64,000 nucleotides of DNA, from positions 2,243,001 through 2,307,000 of the forward strand of contig NZ_CP027773.1 of the NCBI RefSeq assembly GCF_003019815.1, written 5' to 3'. A program made the translations under genes and the position numbers. The stretch comes from Variovorax sp. PMC12 (lineage in GTDB: Bacteria > Pseudomonadota > Gammaproteobacteria > Burkholderiales > Burkholderiaceae_C). Below the pieces are notes generated by a model, which saw nothing but the letters and a program-made list of their open reading frames with translations, made no database searches and was not told the DNA's origin. Positions 8,816 to 19,021 of this stretch are shown here, in pieces; the first letter of the stretch is position 1, and every line of letters begins with the position of its first letter.

Positions 8816-9090
8816 CACCCGTCCTCTTCTGGGCCCTGAAGTTCGCGCTGTTCCTGCTGGCCGTGGCCATGCTGTGCGCGCTCTCGCGGCTGCTGATCGG
8901 CCCCACCGCGCAAGACCGCGTCATGGCGCTCGACTGCCTCTACATCAACGGCATGCTCATGATGCTGGTGCTCGGCATCATCTACGCGAGCAACGTCTAC
9001 TTCGAGGCGGCCATGCTGGTCGCGCTGTTCGGCTTCGTCGGCTCCACGGCCATGGCCAAGTTCCTGCTGCGCGGGGAGGTGATCGAATGA
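8812..9090 (+). CDS. mrpF: Mrp/Pha antiporter subunit F
   Basis: A 92-residue, three-helix membrane protein. It shows the MrpF features LCALSRLLIGPTAQDRVMALDC and ASNVYFEAAMLVALFGFVGS. MrpF belongs to the small-subunit module with E and G. It overlaps the end of mrpE by 4 bases (ATGA), which fixes the start at 8812. Confidence 0.92.
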   Translation: MTPVLFWALKFALFLLAVAMLCALSRLLIGPTAQDRVMALDCLYINGMLMMLVLGIIYASNVYFEAAMLVALFGFVGSTAMAKFLLRGEVIE

Positions 9091-9443
9091 ACGATTTCAT
9101 CATTGGCCCGCTGCCGCTGTGGGCCGAGATCATCACCGCCGTATTCGCCGTGCTGGGCGCGGCCTTCGCGGCCATCGGCTCCTTCGGCCTGCTGCGGATG
9201 CCGACCTTCTTCCGCCGCATCCACGCGCCCACGCTGGGCGCGACGGTGGGCGTGTGGTGCATGACGGTGGCCACCATCGTGTATTTCTCGGTGCAGGGCT
9301 TCAGCCTGTTCCTGCACGCGGTGCTGATCGTGCTGTTCATCGCGCTCACCGCTCCGATCACCACCATCTTCCTCATGCGCGCGGCGCTGTTCCGCGAACG
9401 GCAAAAGGGCGGCGACGTGCCCCCTGAAGCCAAGTCGAACTGA
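9087..9443 (+). CDS. mrpG: Mrp/Pha antiporter subunit G
   Basis: A 118-residue protein with three membrane helices and the MrpG core AIGSFGLLRMPTFFRRIHAP and TLGATVGVW. It closes the six-gene antiporter operon; the start overlaps mrpF by 4 bases. Its stop is 19 bases from the convergent XdhC-type gene, and I see no clear intrinsic terminator between them. Confidence 0.92.
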   Translation: MNDFIIGPLPLWAEIITAVFAVLGAAFAAIGSFGLLRMPTFFRRIHAPTLGATVGVWCMTVATIVYFSVQGFSLFLHAVLIVLFIALTAPITTIFLMRAALFRERQKGGDVPPEAKSN

Positions 9444-9462
9444 GGCAGCCGCCCGGGCACGC

Positions 9463-10485
9463 TCAGCTCGGCTGCAGCTGCTGCATCTCCTTGGCCCGCG
9501 CCACCTCCATTTCGCGCGGCAGCGTCACCGCGTTCTTCACCGCGAGAATCTCCGCCATCACGCTCACCGCGATCTCCGGCGGCGTCTTGCTGCCGATGTA
9601 GATGCCGATGGGCCCGCGCAGCCGCGCCAGCGATTCGTCGGTCTGGTCGAAGTGCTCGATCATGCGGTCGCGGCGCGCGTCGGCATTGCGCCGCGAGCCG
9701 ATGGCGCCGACGTAGAAAGCCTCGCTCCGCAGGGCCTCCAGCAACGCCAGGTCGTCGAGCTTGGGGTCGTGCGTGAGCGCCACCACGCAGCTGCGGCGGT
9801 CGGGCCGGAAGGCCAGCACCGCGTCGTCGGGCATCTCGATGGTGATGTGCACGCCGGGCAGCGACCATGCGGTGCGGTATTCGGCGCGCGGGTCGCACAG
9901 CGTGACCGCGAAGCCGCTGAACTTGGCCATGGTCGCGAGGTACTCGGCGAGTTGGCCGGCGCCGATCAGCAGCATGCGGTATTCGGGCCCGAAGGTGTTG
10001 GTCAGTTCGGTGTCGTTCACCGTGAGCTCGTCGGGCGCCTTGGCTTCCGCCAGCCGCACCGCGCCGGTGGCCAGCGTGACGGTGCGCCGCATGAGCCGGC
10101 CCTGCTCCAGTTGCGCCACCAGCAGGTCGAGCGAATCGGCATCGGGCGCGTATTCGAGCAGCAGCTCCAGCGTACCGCCGCAGGGCAGGCCAAAGCGGTG
10201 CGCCTCGTCGGCGGTGATGCCGTACTTGACGAGCGCGGGAGGCGCGCCCAGCGGCACGTCTTCGCCCTTGCCGTGGGCATGGCTGTAGCGCGCGATCAGG
10301 TCGTCCTCGATGCAGCCGCCCGAGACCGAGCCGACCACCGCGCCGTCTTCGGCCAGGGCCATGATCGAGCCCACGGGCCGCGGCGACGAGCCCCAGGTGC
10401 GCACCACGGTCGTCAGCAGCGCTCGCTTGCCGGCACGCCGCCAATCACGCAGCGTGCGCAGCACCATGACGTCGAGGTTTTCCAT
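9463..10485 (-). CDS. XdhC/CoxI-family molybdenum-cofactor maturation protein
   Basis: A 340-residue protein with the N-terminal XdhC/CoxI domain (GSSPRPVGSIMA, then VGSVSGGCIEDDL with the conserved Gly-Cys-Ile-Glu) and a C-terminal Rossmann-type domain (RMLLIGAGQLAEYLA; YVGAIGSRRNADARR). Members insert or sulfurate the molybdenum cofactor of xanthine-dehydrogenase-family enzymes. It is the last gene of the cox cluster, 20 bases after coxG, so its likely client is the CoxLMS enzyme. In the Oligotropha nomenclature it could be called coxF or coxI; I leave the symbol open. Confidence 0.88.
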   Translation of the reverse strand: MENLDVMVLRTLRDWRRAGKRALLTTVVRTWGSSPRPVGSIMALAEDGAVVGSVSGGCIEDDLIARYSHAHGKGEDVPLGAPPALVKYGITADEAHRFGLPCGGTLELLLEYAPDADSLDLLVAQLEQGRLMRRTVTLATGAVRLAEAKAPDELTVNDTELTNTFGPEYRMLLIGAGQLAEYLATMAKFSGFAVTLCDPRAEYRTAWSLPGVHITIEMPDDAVLAFRPDRRSCVVALTHDPKLDDLALLEALRSEAFYVGAIGSRRNADARRDRMIEHFDQTDESLARLRGPIGIYIGSKTPPEIAVSVMAEILAVKNAVTLPREMEVARAKEMQQLQPS

Positions 10486-10504
10486 GGCTCGCTCCCTCGG
10501 TTCC

Positions 10505-11098
10505 TCAGGCGGCGTCGCCCGGCGGAACCGGGTCGTCCTTCTTGCCGAGTCCGATCTTCTTCATGAGGCCGGACATGACGCCCGTCTTCTCGGCGGGCGC
10601 TTCGGCGCCCTCGGGGGCGGCGGCCGGCGGCGGGCCGTAGCGGCTCTGCATCTCCGCCTCGAAGCGCTTGAAGAAGTCGTCGGCGGTCGACTTGGCCGCG
10701 CCGTCGATCAGCCGCTGCCCGAGCTGGGCGATCTTGCCGCCGACCTGGGCCTGTACCGTGTAGTCGAGCTCGCAGCCGGCATCGGGCGCGGCGGCGCCTT
10801 CCGACGGCTTGAGCGTGACGCTGGAAGAGCCCTTGGCGAACCCCGCCACGCCGCCCTGCCCCTCGAAGCTCAGCTTGTAGCCGTTGGGCGCCACGATGTC
10901 CGACAGCACCACCTTGCCGTTGAACTTGGCCGACACGGGCCCGATCTTCACCGCGAGCGCGACGCTGTAGGTGTTGTCGCCCGTCAGCTCGAACTTGTCG
11001 CAGCCGGGAATGCATTTCTTCAGCGTCTCGGGGTCGTTGAGCGCTTCCCAGGCTTGTTGTTGGGTGATGCCGAGGTGGCGGTTTCCGAGCATTTCCAT
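10505..11098 (-). CDS. coxG: CoxG-family protein (SRPBCC fold)
   Basis: A 197-residue protein. Residues 1-150 match the CoxG/SRPBCC family (QQQAWEALNDPETLKKCIPG, VKIGPVSAKFNGKV, GKIAQLGQRLIDGAAK); the remainder is a low-complexity tail ending in lysine-rich sequence. CoxG is reported to help attach CO dehydrogenase to the membrane; the tail here is soluble and charged, so I infer only an accessory role. It lies between coxE and the XdhC-type gene, all on the minus strand. Confidence 0.88.
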   Translation of the reverse strand: MEMLGNRHLGITQQQAWEALNDPETLKKCIPGCDKFELTGDNTYSVALAVKIGPVSAKFNGKVVLSDIVAPNGYKLSFEGQGGVAGFAKGSSSVTLKPSEGAAAPDAGCELDYTVQAQVGGKIAQLGQRLIDGAAKSTADDFFKRFEAEMQSRYGPPPAAAPEGAEAPAEKTGVMSGLMKKIGLGKKDDPVPPGDAA

Positions 11099-11134
11099 GG
11101 TGGGCTTCCTTTTTTTTCGGCGCTGCCGGACGTG

Positions 11135-12349
11135 TCAACGTCCGGCTCGCATCAGGGCGGCGAGGCTGGCGGCCAGCTGCTCGAGCGCGTTGAGATTGTG
11201 GACCGCGAGCATCGCGTCCGCATGGCGGTGCAGCACGGCGGCCCCACGGGCCAGAGGGGCGTAGCCCTCGAAGCGCAGCAGCGGGTTGAGCCACAGCAGC
11301 CGGCGCGAATGGCGCTTGAGCCAGAGCATCTCCTGTTGCAGCACTTCGGGCTCCCCGGTGTCCAGGCCGTCGCTGATCACCAGCACCAGCGTGCGGCGAC
11401 CGGTCAGGCGGCGGGCGTGGGCGCGGCGCAGTTCGGCCAGCGAAGCGCCCAGCCGGGTGCCGCCCGCGAAGTCGTCGATCGCCACGCCGGCGGCGACCAG
11501 CATGTCGTCGGTGTCGGCCAGCCGGAAGGCGGGCGTCAGGTCCGTCAGGTCGGTGCCGAAGGCGAACACGTCGCGTCGGCCGGCACGGCGGGTTGCCGCA
11601 TGGAGAAAGGCCAGCAGCAGGCGCGCATAGCGCTCCATCGAGCCCGAGACGTCGACCAGCACCAGCAGCGGCAAGGGCTGTTCGCGGCGCGCCAGCCGGG
11701 GCAGCCGCAGGATCTCGCCGCCGGTGCGCGCAGCCTCGTGCAGCACGCCGGGCCAGTGCATGCGCGCATGCTGCCGGCCGGCATCGCCCGCCGCGCGCAG
11801 GCGGCGCGACGGCAGCGACGGAACCGGCAGCGAGATGTCGCGCGCGAGCCGCTCCACCAGCCGGTATTCGGATGCGCCGAGCGCGTTGAAGTCGGCATGC
11901 TGCAGCCGCTGGCGGTCGCTCGACGTCATGGCGGCGTCGAACTCGATCTCGCGGTCGGGCTTGGCGGGCTCGGCAGGCTTGGCGGCCTTGCGCGGCGCGG
12001 TGAGCGCCTCTCGCACGCGCGGGCGGCGCTTCGACGGCTCCGCCTTGCCCTCGGCGGTGGGCAGCATCTGCGCGAGCAGCTTGTTGGCCAGTTCCGGGTC
12101 GCGGAACCAGGCGTCGAACAGCTCGCGGAACACCATGCGGTCCTGCTCGCGGCTGACCATCACGGCTTCCATCGCCGCGCCCAGGTCGAGCTTGTCTTCC
12201 ACGCCCACCAGCGTGGCGGCCTCGGCGGCCAGCGCGATGCGCGCCGCGTCGGTGCGTACGCCGGCACGGCGCAGCGCCCGGCCGAAGGCGGTGATGTTGC
12301 CGGCGAGCTTGCCGCTGCGGACGTCGCCGAGTTGCTGGATGCCGGCCAT
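11135..12349 (-). CDS. coxE: CoxE, von Willebrand factor A domain protein
   Basis: A 404-residue VWA-containing protein of the CoxE family. The C-terminal half carries the metal-ion adhesion site DVSGSMERYA and later DGLDTGEPEVL. In Oligotropha, CoxE works with the AAA+ protein CoxD to assemble the copper-sulfur-molybdenum centre of CO dehydrogenase. It lies 15 bases downstream of coxD. The N-terminal half contains an alanine/lysine/proline linker around residues 140-160. Confidence 0.88.
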   Translation of the reverse strand: MAGIQQLGDVRSGKLAGNITAFGRALRRAGVRTDAARIALAAEAATLVGVEDKLDLGAAMEAVMVSREQDRMVFRELFDAWFRDPELANKLLAQMLPTAEGKAEPSKRRPRVREALTAPRKAAKPAEPAKPDREIEFDAAMTSSDRQRLQHADFNALGASEYRLVERLARDISLPVPSLPSRRLRAAGDAGRQHARMHWPGVLHEAARTGGEILRLPRLARREQPLPLLVLVDVSGSMERYARLLLAFLHAATRRAGRRDVFAFGTDLTDLTPAFRLADTDDMLVAAGVAIDDFAGGTRLGASLAELRRAHARRLTGRRTLVLVISDGLDTGEPEVLQQEMLWLKRHSRRLLWLNPLLRFEGYAPLARGAAVLHRHADAMLAVHNLNALEQLAASLAALMRAGR

Positions 12350-12364
12350 GCGTGCCCAGCGCGC

Positions 12365-13267
<903 letters not shown>

Positions 13268-13323
13268 GGCGAAGCGTAGCGGAGAGCCAGGGCAGGCCAG
13301 CGTGCGCCGCGCCTCCTCTTCGA

Positions 13324-13419
13324 GAACACCGCGGAACCGGGTCCGCCGGGCCGATGGTGTTGCCCCCTGCAAGGGGGCTGGAGAAGCGACACGAAGTGCG
13401 CGAAGCCTGGGGGTGAGCC
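13324..13419. repeat. Intergenic repeat family A, copy 1
   Basis: About 95 bp, clearly similar to 25158-25250 and 31438-31531. Shared blocks on the plus strand are ACACCGCGGAACCGG, CGCCGGGCC, a C-run/G-run hairpin (CCCCCTGCAAGGGGG here), GCGACACGAAGTGCGCG and AGCCTGGGGG. It fills the space between the coxD start and the coxM stop; the last base coincides with the stop codon (13419-13421). All three copies have the same orientation relative to the minus-strand gene that ends there. Confidence 0.85.
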
Positions 13420-14213
13420 TAAGCCAGCGCCTTGGTCACGGCGCGCTGGGTGAGCACGCTGATCAGGTTCGCGCGGTAGGCGGCCGAGGCATGGAGGTCG
13501 CTGTTGAGGTCGCTCGCGTCGATCTTCACGGCGGAAGCGGCCGCGGCGGTGAAGTTCTGGCTCAGCGCGTCTTCCAGCCCGGCATGCCGGAACACGCCGT
13601 TGCCCGCGCCGGTGACGGCCACGCGCACCGCGCCGCTGGCGGCCTGGCTGAGGAAGATGCCGACGAGCGGAAAGTGCGAAGCCTTCTGGCGCAGCTTCTC
13701 GTAGGCGGCGCGCTTCGGAACGGGAAAGCGGATCGCGGTGATCAGCTCGTCTTCTTCCAGCGCGGTGGTGAACAGGCCCAGGAAGAAGTCGTCGGCCGCG
13801 ATCTCGCGCTTCGACGTGACGACGGTGGCGCCCGAGCCCAGCACCGCGCTCGGATAGCAAGCCGCCGGGTCGTTGTTGGCCACCGAGCCGCCGATGGTGC
13901 CCATCGCGCGCACCTGCCGGTCGCCGATGCGCGAGGCCAGGTCGGCCAGCGCCGGGAAGGCGGCCTTGACGTCGGCGTTGTTGGCCACGTCGAGGTGGCG
14001 CGACATGGCGCCGATGGTGAGGGCGTCGCCGTCTTTCCTGATGCCCGAGAGCTCGGCGATGCCGCTCAGGTCCACCAGCTGTTCGGGCGCCGACAGCCGC
14101 AGCTTCATCGACGCCAGCAAGGTCTGGCCGCCGGCCAGCGGCTTGGCGCCGGCGGCAACCAGCTTGGTGGCATCGGCCACGGAAGCGGGCCGTTCGAGGG
14201 TGAAGGCGTACAT
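13419..14213 (-). CDS. coxM: CoxM-type FAD-binding subunit of a molybdenum hydroxylase
   Basis: A 264-residue medium subunit. It has the FAD-binding signatures of the family: AAGAKPLAGGQTL near residues 24-36 and ASRIGDRQVRAMGTIGGSVA near 95-114, followed by the C-terminal CODH flavoprotein domain. It passes electrons from the iron-sulfur subunit towards the quinone pool. In the coxSLM order it is third, 22 bases after coxL. Its stop codon touches the intergenic repeat. Confidence 0.9.
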   Translation of the reverse strand: MYAFTLERPASVADATKLVAAGAKPLAGGQTLLASMKLRLSAPEQLVDLSGIAELSGIRKDGDALTIGAMSRHLDVANNADVKAAFPALADLASRIGDRQVRAMGTIGGSVANNDPAACYPSAVLGSGATVVTSKREIAADDFFLGLFTTALEEDELITAIRFPVPKRAAYEKLRQKASHFPLVGIFLSQAASGAVRVAVTGAGNGVFRHAGLEDALSQNFTAAAASAVKIDASDLNSDLHASAAYRANLISVLTQRAVTKALA

Positions 14214-14235
14214 GGTGTGGTTCCTTCTTTGTTGT

Positions 14236-16686
14236 TCAGGGGGCCGGACGGCCTTGGGTGCTGGCGGCCAGCGCGGGCTCTTGCGGCAGGGTGTCGGCCG
14301 CGGCGCTGCCGCTGCCCTTTTGCATCGCTTCCCAGACGCGGCTGGACGATGCGGGCATGTCGAAATCCTTGACGCCCAATGGCGCCAGCGCGTCGAGCAC
14401 GGCGTTGATCACCGCCGGCGGAGAACCGATGGCGCCCGCTTCGCCGCAGCCCTTGGTGCCCAGCGGATTGTGCGTGCACGGCGTGCACACGGTGTCCAGC
14501 TTGAACTGCGGGAACTCGGCGGCGCGCGGCATGGCGTAGTCCATGAAGCTGCCGGTGAGCAGCTGTCCGGTTTCCTTGTCGTACACGCAGTTCTCGAGCA
14601 GCGCCTGGCCGATGCCCTGCACCAGCCCGCCATGCACCTGCCCCTCGACGATCATCGGATTGATGATGGTGCCGAAGTCGTCCACCGCGGTGAAGCGGTC
14701 CACGCGCACCTCGGCGGTCTGCCGGTCGATCTCGACCTCGCAGATGTAGGTGCCGCCCGGGAAGGTGAAGTTGGTCGGGTCGTAGAAGGCGGTTTCGTTC
14801 AGGCCGGGCTCCAGCTTGTCGAGCGGGTAGTTGTGCGGCACGTAGGCCGTGAGCGCCACCTGGCCGAACGGGATCTTCTTGTCGGTGCCCTTGACCGTGA
14901 ACTCGCCGTTGGCGAACTCGATGTCGGCGTCGCTGGCCTCCATCAGGTGCGCGGCGATCTTCTTGGCCTTGGTCTCGATCTTGTCGAGCGCCTTCATGAT
15001 GGCCGCGCCGCCCACCGAGATGGAGCGCGAGCCGTAGGTGCCCATGCCGAAAGGCACGCGGCCGGTGTCCCCGTGCACCACGTCGACGTTCTCGACCGGA
15101 ATGCCCAGCCGCGCCGCCACCACCTGCGCGAAGGTGGTCTCGTGGCCCTGGCCGTGGCTGTGCGAGCCGGTGAACACCGTCACGCTGCCGGTCGGATGCA
15201 CGCGGATCTCGCCGCACTCGAAAAGGCCTGCCCGCGCACCGAGCGCGCCGGCGATGTTCGACGGCGCGATGCCGCAGGCCTCGATGTAGCTCGAGTAGCC
15301 GATGCCGCGCAGCTTGCCGCCGGCCTCGCTGGCCGCCTTGCGCGCCGCGTAGCCGTCGACCTCGGCCAGCACCCGGGCCTTGTCCATGCAGGCATGGAAG
15401 TCGCCGGTGTCGTACTGCAGCGCCACCGGCGTCTGGTACGGGAAGGCGGTGATGAAGTTGCGCGTGCGGATCTCGTCCTGCCCCAGGTTCATTTCCCAGG
15501 CGCAGCGCGACACCAGCCGCTCCAGCAGGTAGGTGGCCTCGGGCCGGCCGGCGCCGCGGTAGGCATCGACCGGCGCGGTGTTGGTGAACCAGGCATCGAC
15601 CTCGACGTAGATCTGCGGCGTGGTGTACTGGCCCGCGAGCAGCGTGGCGTAGAGGATGGTGGGCACCGCCGTGGAGAAGGTCGACAGGTAGGCGCCCAGG
15701 TTGGCGTCGGTGTGCACGCGCATGGCCAGGAACTTGCCGTCCTTGTCCATCGCCATCTCGGCATGGCTCACATGGTCGCGGCCGTGGGCGTCCGACAGGA
15801 AGCACTCGGAGCGCTCGGCGGTCCACTTGATGTTGCGGTTGAGCTGCTTGGCCGCCCAGGTCAGGCACACGTCTTCAGCATAAAGAAAGATCTTGGAGCC
15901 GAAGCCGCCGCCCACGTCGGGCGCGATCACGCGCACCTTGTGCTCGGGCAGGCCCAGCACGAAGGCCGTCATCAGCAGGCGCTCGACGTGCGGGTTCTGG
16001 TTGGACACGTAGAGCGTGTAGTCGTCGGTGCCCCGGCTGTAGCTGCCGATGGCCACGCGCGGCTCGATCGGGTTGGGAATGAGGCGGTTGTTGACCAGGT
16101 CGAGCTTCGTCACGTGCGCGGCGTTCGCGAATGCCGCGTCGACCGCCGCCTTGTCTCCCAGCGCCCACTTGTAGCACTGGTTGTCGGGCGCCTCGTCGTG
16201 CAGGGTGACGCCGCCGGCCTTCCTGGCGGCATCGGCCACGCTCACGAGCGCGGGCAGCACGTCGTAGTCGACCACCACCGCCTCGGCGGCGTTCTTGGCC
16301 TGCTCGACCGTCTCGGCCACCACCATGGCCACGTGGTCGCCCACGTAGCGCACCTTGTTGATCGCCAGGATCGGGTGCATCGGCTCCTTCATGGGGGTGC
16401 CGTCGGGGTTGTTGATGAGCCAGCCGCAGGGCAGCCCGCCCATCTTTCCCTCGATGTCCTTGCCGCTGAAGATGCCGATCACGCCGGGCATCTTCATGGC
16501 CTCGGAAATGTCGACCGACTTGATCGTGGCGTGCGCGTGCGGAGAGCGCACGAAAACCGCATGGCTCTGGTTGGCCAGCGTGATGTCGTCGGTGTAGTTG
16601 CCCGCGCCGGTCAGGAACCGGTAGTCTTCCTTGCGCCGCAGCGCCTCGCCGATATGCGGCAGATTGGAAAAGTCGGATGCGCCCAT
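14236..16686 (-). CDS. coxL: CoxL, molybdopterin large subunit, form II aerobic CO-dehydrogenase type
   Basis: An 816-residue catalytic subunit. The cofactor-binding motif IAPDVGGGFGSK lies near residues 254-265. The active-site loop is AYRGAGR at about 375-381, the form II signature; form I enzymes carry AYxCSFR with the copper-binding cysteine. The glutamate motif GCGEAGAIGSPP is near the C-terminus. Form I enzymes oxidise CO; form II enzymes are related, but their substrate is unsettled, so CO oxidation is only a possibility. The gene order S-L-M is also the form II arrangement. It follows coxS by 10 bases. Confidence 0.92.
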   Translation of the reverse strand: MGASDFSNLPHIGEALRRKEDYRFLTGAGNYTDDITLANQSHAVFVRSPHAHATIKSVDISEAMKMPGVIGIFSGKDIEGKMGGLPCGWLINNPDGTPMKEPMHPILAINKVRYVGDHVAMVVAETVEQAKNAAEAVVVDYDVLPALVSVADAARKAGGVTLHDEAPDNQCYKWALGDKAAVDAAFANAAHVTKLDLVNNRLIPNPIEPRVAIGSYSRGTDDYTLYVSNQNPHVERLLMTAFVLGLPEHKVRVIAPDVGGGFGSKIFLYAEDVCLTWAAKQLNRNIKWTAERSECFLSDAHGRDHVSHAEMAMDKDGKFLAMRVHTDANLGAYLSTFSTAVPTILYATLLAGQYTTPQIYVEVDAWFTNTAPVDAYRGAGRPEATYLLERLVSRCAWEMNLGQDEIRTRNFITAFPYQTPVALQYDTGDFHACMDKARVLAEVDGYAARKAASEAGGKLRGIGYSSYIEACGIAPSNIAGALGARAGLFECGEIRVHPTGSVTVFTGSHSHGQGHETTFAQVVAARLGIPVENVDVVHGDTGRVPFGMGTYGSRSISVGGAAIMKALDKIETKAKKIAAHLMEASDADIEFANGEFTVKGTDKKIPFGQVALTAYVPHNYPLDKLEPGLNETAFYDPTNFTFPGGTYICEVEIDRQTAEVRVDRFTAVDDFGTIINPMIVEGQVHGGLVQGIGQALLENCVYDKETGQLLTGSFMDYAMPRAAEFPQFKLDTVCTPCTHNPLGTKGCGEAGAIGSPPAVINAVLDALAPLGVKDFDMPASSSRVWEAMQKGSGSAAADTLPQEPALAASTQGRPAP

Positions 16687-16696
16687 GTCGCTCTCC

Positions 16697-17194
<498 letters not shown>

Positions 17195-17277
17195 TTGGCT
17201 GTCTCCGTGAAAGGTGATGGCTAATTCAGCGAAAGCATCTTGGATGCCGACCTCCCGCACTATCCTAGGCAAAACCC

Positions 17278-17306
17278 TTGACACTTGCACAGACGGCGCG
17301 AAATTC
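17278..17306 (+). promoter_or_regulatory. Possible sigma-70 promoter for the cox-linked regulator
   Basis: TTGACA (17278-17283), a perfect -35 hexamer, is followed after 17 bases by AAATTC (17301-17306), a poor -10. It points at the regulator starting at 17373, in the 178-base gap between it and coxS. The gap should also hold the cox operon promoter on the other strand, but I cannot assign one; no -24/-12 sigma-54 element (TGGCAC-N5-TTGC) was seen. Confidence 0.35.
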
Positions 17307-17372
17307 TCAAAATGAAACAGCTTGCCATCCTGCGAGCCGGCAAAAGCCCCCACACCGCGCGCACACCCCACG

Positions 17373-18518
17373 ATGCCTGTCGCTTCAATCGTTTCGCCAG
17401 CCCCTGAGCGTTCGCTGGCCATCGCCCAGGCCCGCCGCGAGCTGATCCACGGCGAATCCCCCCGGGCGCGCGCAACGGCCCGCGTCGACTCCTGGATCAG
17501 CCGCTCCTGGCAGCGCTGCATCGAGGCCGGCCGGCGCCCCCAGCAGCGCATCAGTTTCGACCCGGTGAGCCAGTCCGCGCAGCGCGATGCCGCCGAGCGC
17601 AACCGCGTGCTGGTCGCCGCCGCGCGGCCGGTGATAGAGCGGCTCTCGCGCGCCATTGCCGACACCCGTTATTTCGCCATCCTGACCGACGCCGACGGCA
17701 TCGTGGTCGATGTCGGCAACCTGCCCGACGGCACCGACGCCGCCAGCCGCTATGCGCGCGACATCGGCCGCATCGGCGTCGACCTGTCGGAGCGGGCGAT
17801 CGGCACCAGCGCCATCGGCACCGCACTGGCCGAGCAGGAATCGGTGTGGCTGCACCGCGGCGAGCACTTCTTCGACGACACCAGCGTCTACAGCTGCGCC
17901 GGCGCCCCGCTGTTCGGTCCCCGGGGCGACTGCATCGGCATGCTCGATCTCACCGGCGTGCAGGTGGTGGAACGCCCGGAGCTGCGGCACCTGGCCACCC
18001 TGTCCGCGCGCAGCATAGAGAACATGCTGGTGCTGCGCGAACCCTGCGAGCTGCTGCTGCGCCTGGCCTGGCCCGGCAGCGCCGCCAGCGAAGCCACCGA
18101 GGGGCTGCTGTGCATCGACGGCGAAGGCCGCGTCACAGGCGCCAACGCGGCGGCCCGCCAGATGCTGCACCAGCCGCTGGCGCGCGAGCAGCAGGCGCTG
18201 CATTTCAACGACCTGTTCGCCCTGCCCCTGCACATGATGTTCGACGCCGCCCGGCGCGGCGACGCCATGCTCGAAGTGCCGCTGTGGTCGGGCCTGCGGG
18301 TGCAGGTGCAACCCCAGCACGGCGGGCGCGGCACACCGGGTGGGCTGCCCGCGGCGGACAGCCGGCCCCGGCTGCGCGACGTGGAGACCGCCCTGATACG
18401 CAAGGCGGTGGCAGACGCCCGTGGCAACGTGGCGGAGGCCGCCCGGGCGCTGGGCATCAGCCGTGCGACCGTGTACCGCAAGCTGTGGCGCGGCCGGCCG
18501 GCCGGCGCGCCGGACTGA
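17373..18518 (+). CDS. GAF-PAS-Fis regulator lacking an AAA+ domain, probable cox regulator
   Basis: A 381-residue protein resembling AcoR-type sigma-54 activators at both ends: an N-terminal GAF-like sensor (SWQRCIEAG through VDVGNLPDG and SAIGTALAEQESV), a PAS-like segment (LLCIDGEGRVTGANAAARQM), and a C-terminal Fis-type helix-turn-helix (ARGNVAEAARALGISRATVY). The central AAA+ domain, with its GAFTGA loop and Walker motifs, is absent, so it cannot activate sigma-54 RNA polymerase in the usual way. It is divergent from coxS, which suggests that it controls the cox genes. ATG at 17373 chosen. Confidence 0.8.
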   Translation: MPVASIVSPAPERSLAIAQARRELIHGESPRARATARVDSWISRSWQRCIEAGRRPQQRISFDPVSQSAQRDAAERNRVLVAAARPVIERLSRAIADTRYFAILTDADGIVVDVGNLPDGTDAASRYARDIGRIGVDLSERAIGTSAIGTALAEQESVWLHRGEHFFDDTSVYSCAGAPLFGPRGDCIGMLDLTGVQVVERPELRHLATLSARSIENMLVLREPCELLLRLAWPGSAASEATEGLLCIDGEGRVTGANAAARQMLHQPLAREQQALHFNDLFALPLHMMFDAARRGDAMLEVPLWSGLRVQVQPQHGGRGTPGGLPAADSRPRLRDVETALIRKAVADARGNVAEAARALGISRATVYRKLWRGRPAGAPD

Positions 18519-18551
18519 CCCTTCCCAAGCTCGCGGTTGTTCAGCTTTGGT

Positions 18552-18929
18552 TCAGGCGCCGACCGGGACCTTGTCGAGGAAGCCGGTCACCGAGCGCAGC
18601 TTGCCCGCCTCCACCTGCGCGAAGTCGGTGCCCTGGATCAGGTCCTCGGCGCCGCTCGGGCCCAGCGTCCAGGAAAAGCGCAGGTGGTCGCCGTGGGAGT
18701 CGGCCTTGCCCAGCAGGTTGAAGCGGAAGCCGGGAAAGCGCTGGTGCACCGCGCCGACCAGCGCGCTGATCTGCTCGCGGCCGCTGGCCTGCGCCATCGG
18801 GTCGACGTAGCGGGCATCGGCGGTCCAGCCGGCTTCGATCAGCGCGGCGCGGCGCGCGGCGTCGGTCTCGTTCCAGACGGCGATGTAGCGTTGGGCGATC
18901 GTGGCGGCGTCGTGTGCGGCGGTGTTCAT
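18552..18929 (-). CDS. SnoaL-like / NTF2-fold small protein
   Basis: A 125-residue protein with the NTF2-like fold pattern: TIAQRYIAVWNETDAARR, then GWTADARYVDPMAQASG, REQISALVGAVHQRFPGFRF and FSWTLGPSG. Such proteins include polyketide cyclases, ketosteroid isomerases and many of unknown activity; no specific function can be assigned. The start at 18929 is preceded by AAAGGA at good spacing; an ATG nine bases further upstream is less well placed. It is convergent with the regulator and 92 bases downstream of the M81 gene. Confidence 0.72.
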   Translation of the reverse strand: MNTAAHDAATIAQRYIAVWNETDAARRAALIEAGWTADARYVDPMAQASGREQISALVGAVHQRFPGFRFNLLGKADSHGDHLRFSWTLGPSGAEDLIQGTDFAQVEAGKLRSVTGFLDKVPVGA

Positions 18930-19021
18930 GATGACCATTCCTTTCGGGAGTTTCGACCCGCAACATCGCGGGGTGAGTGAATGGTCGCGCCGCACGCGCA
19001 CAGCGTCGATGACCTGGGAGG

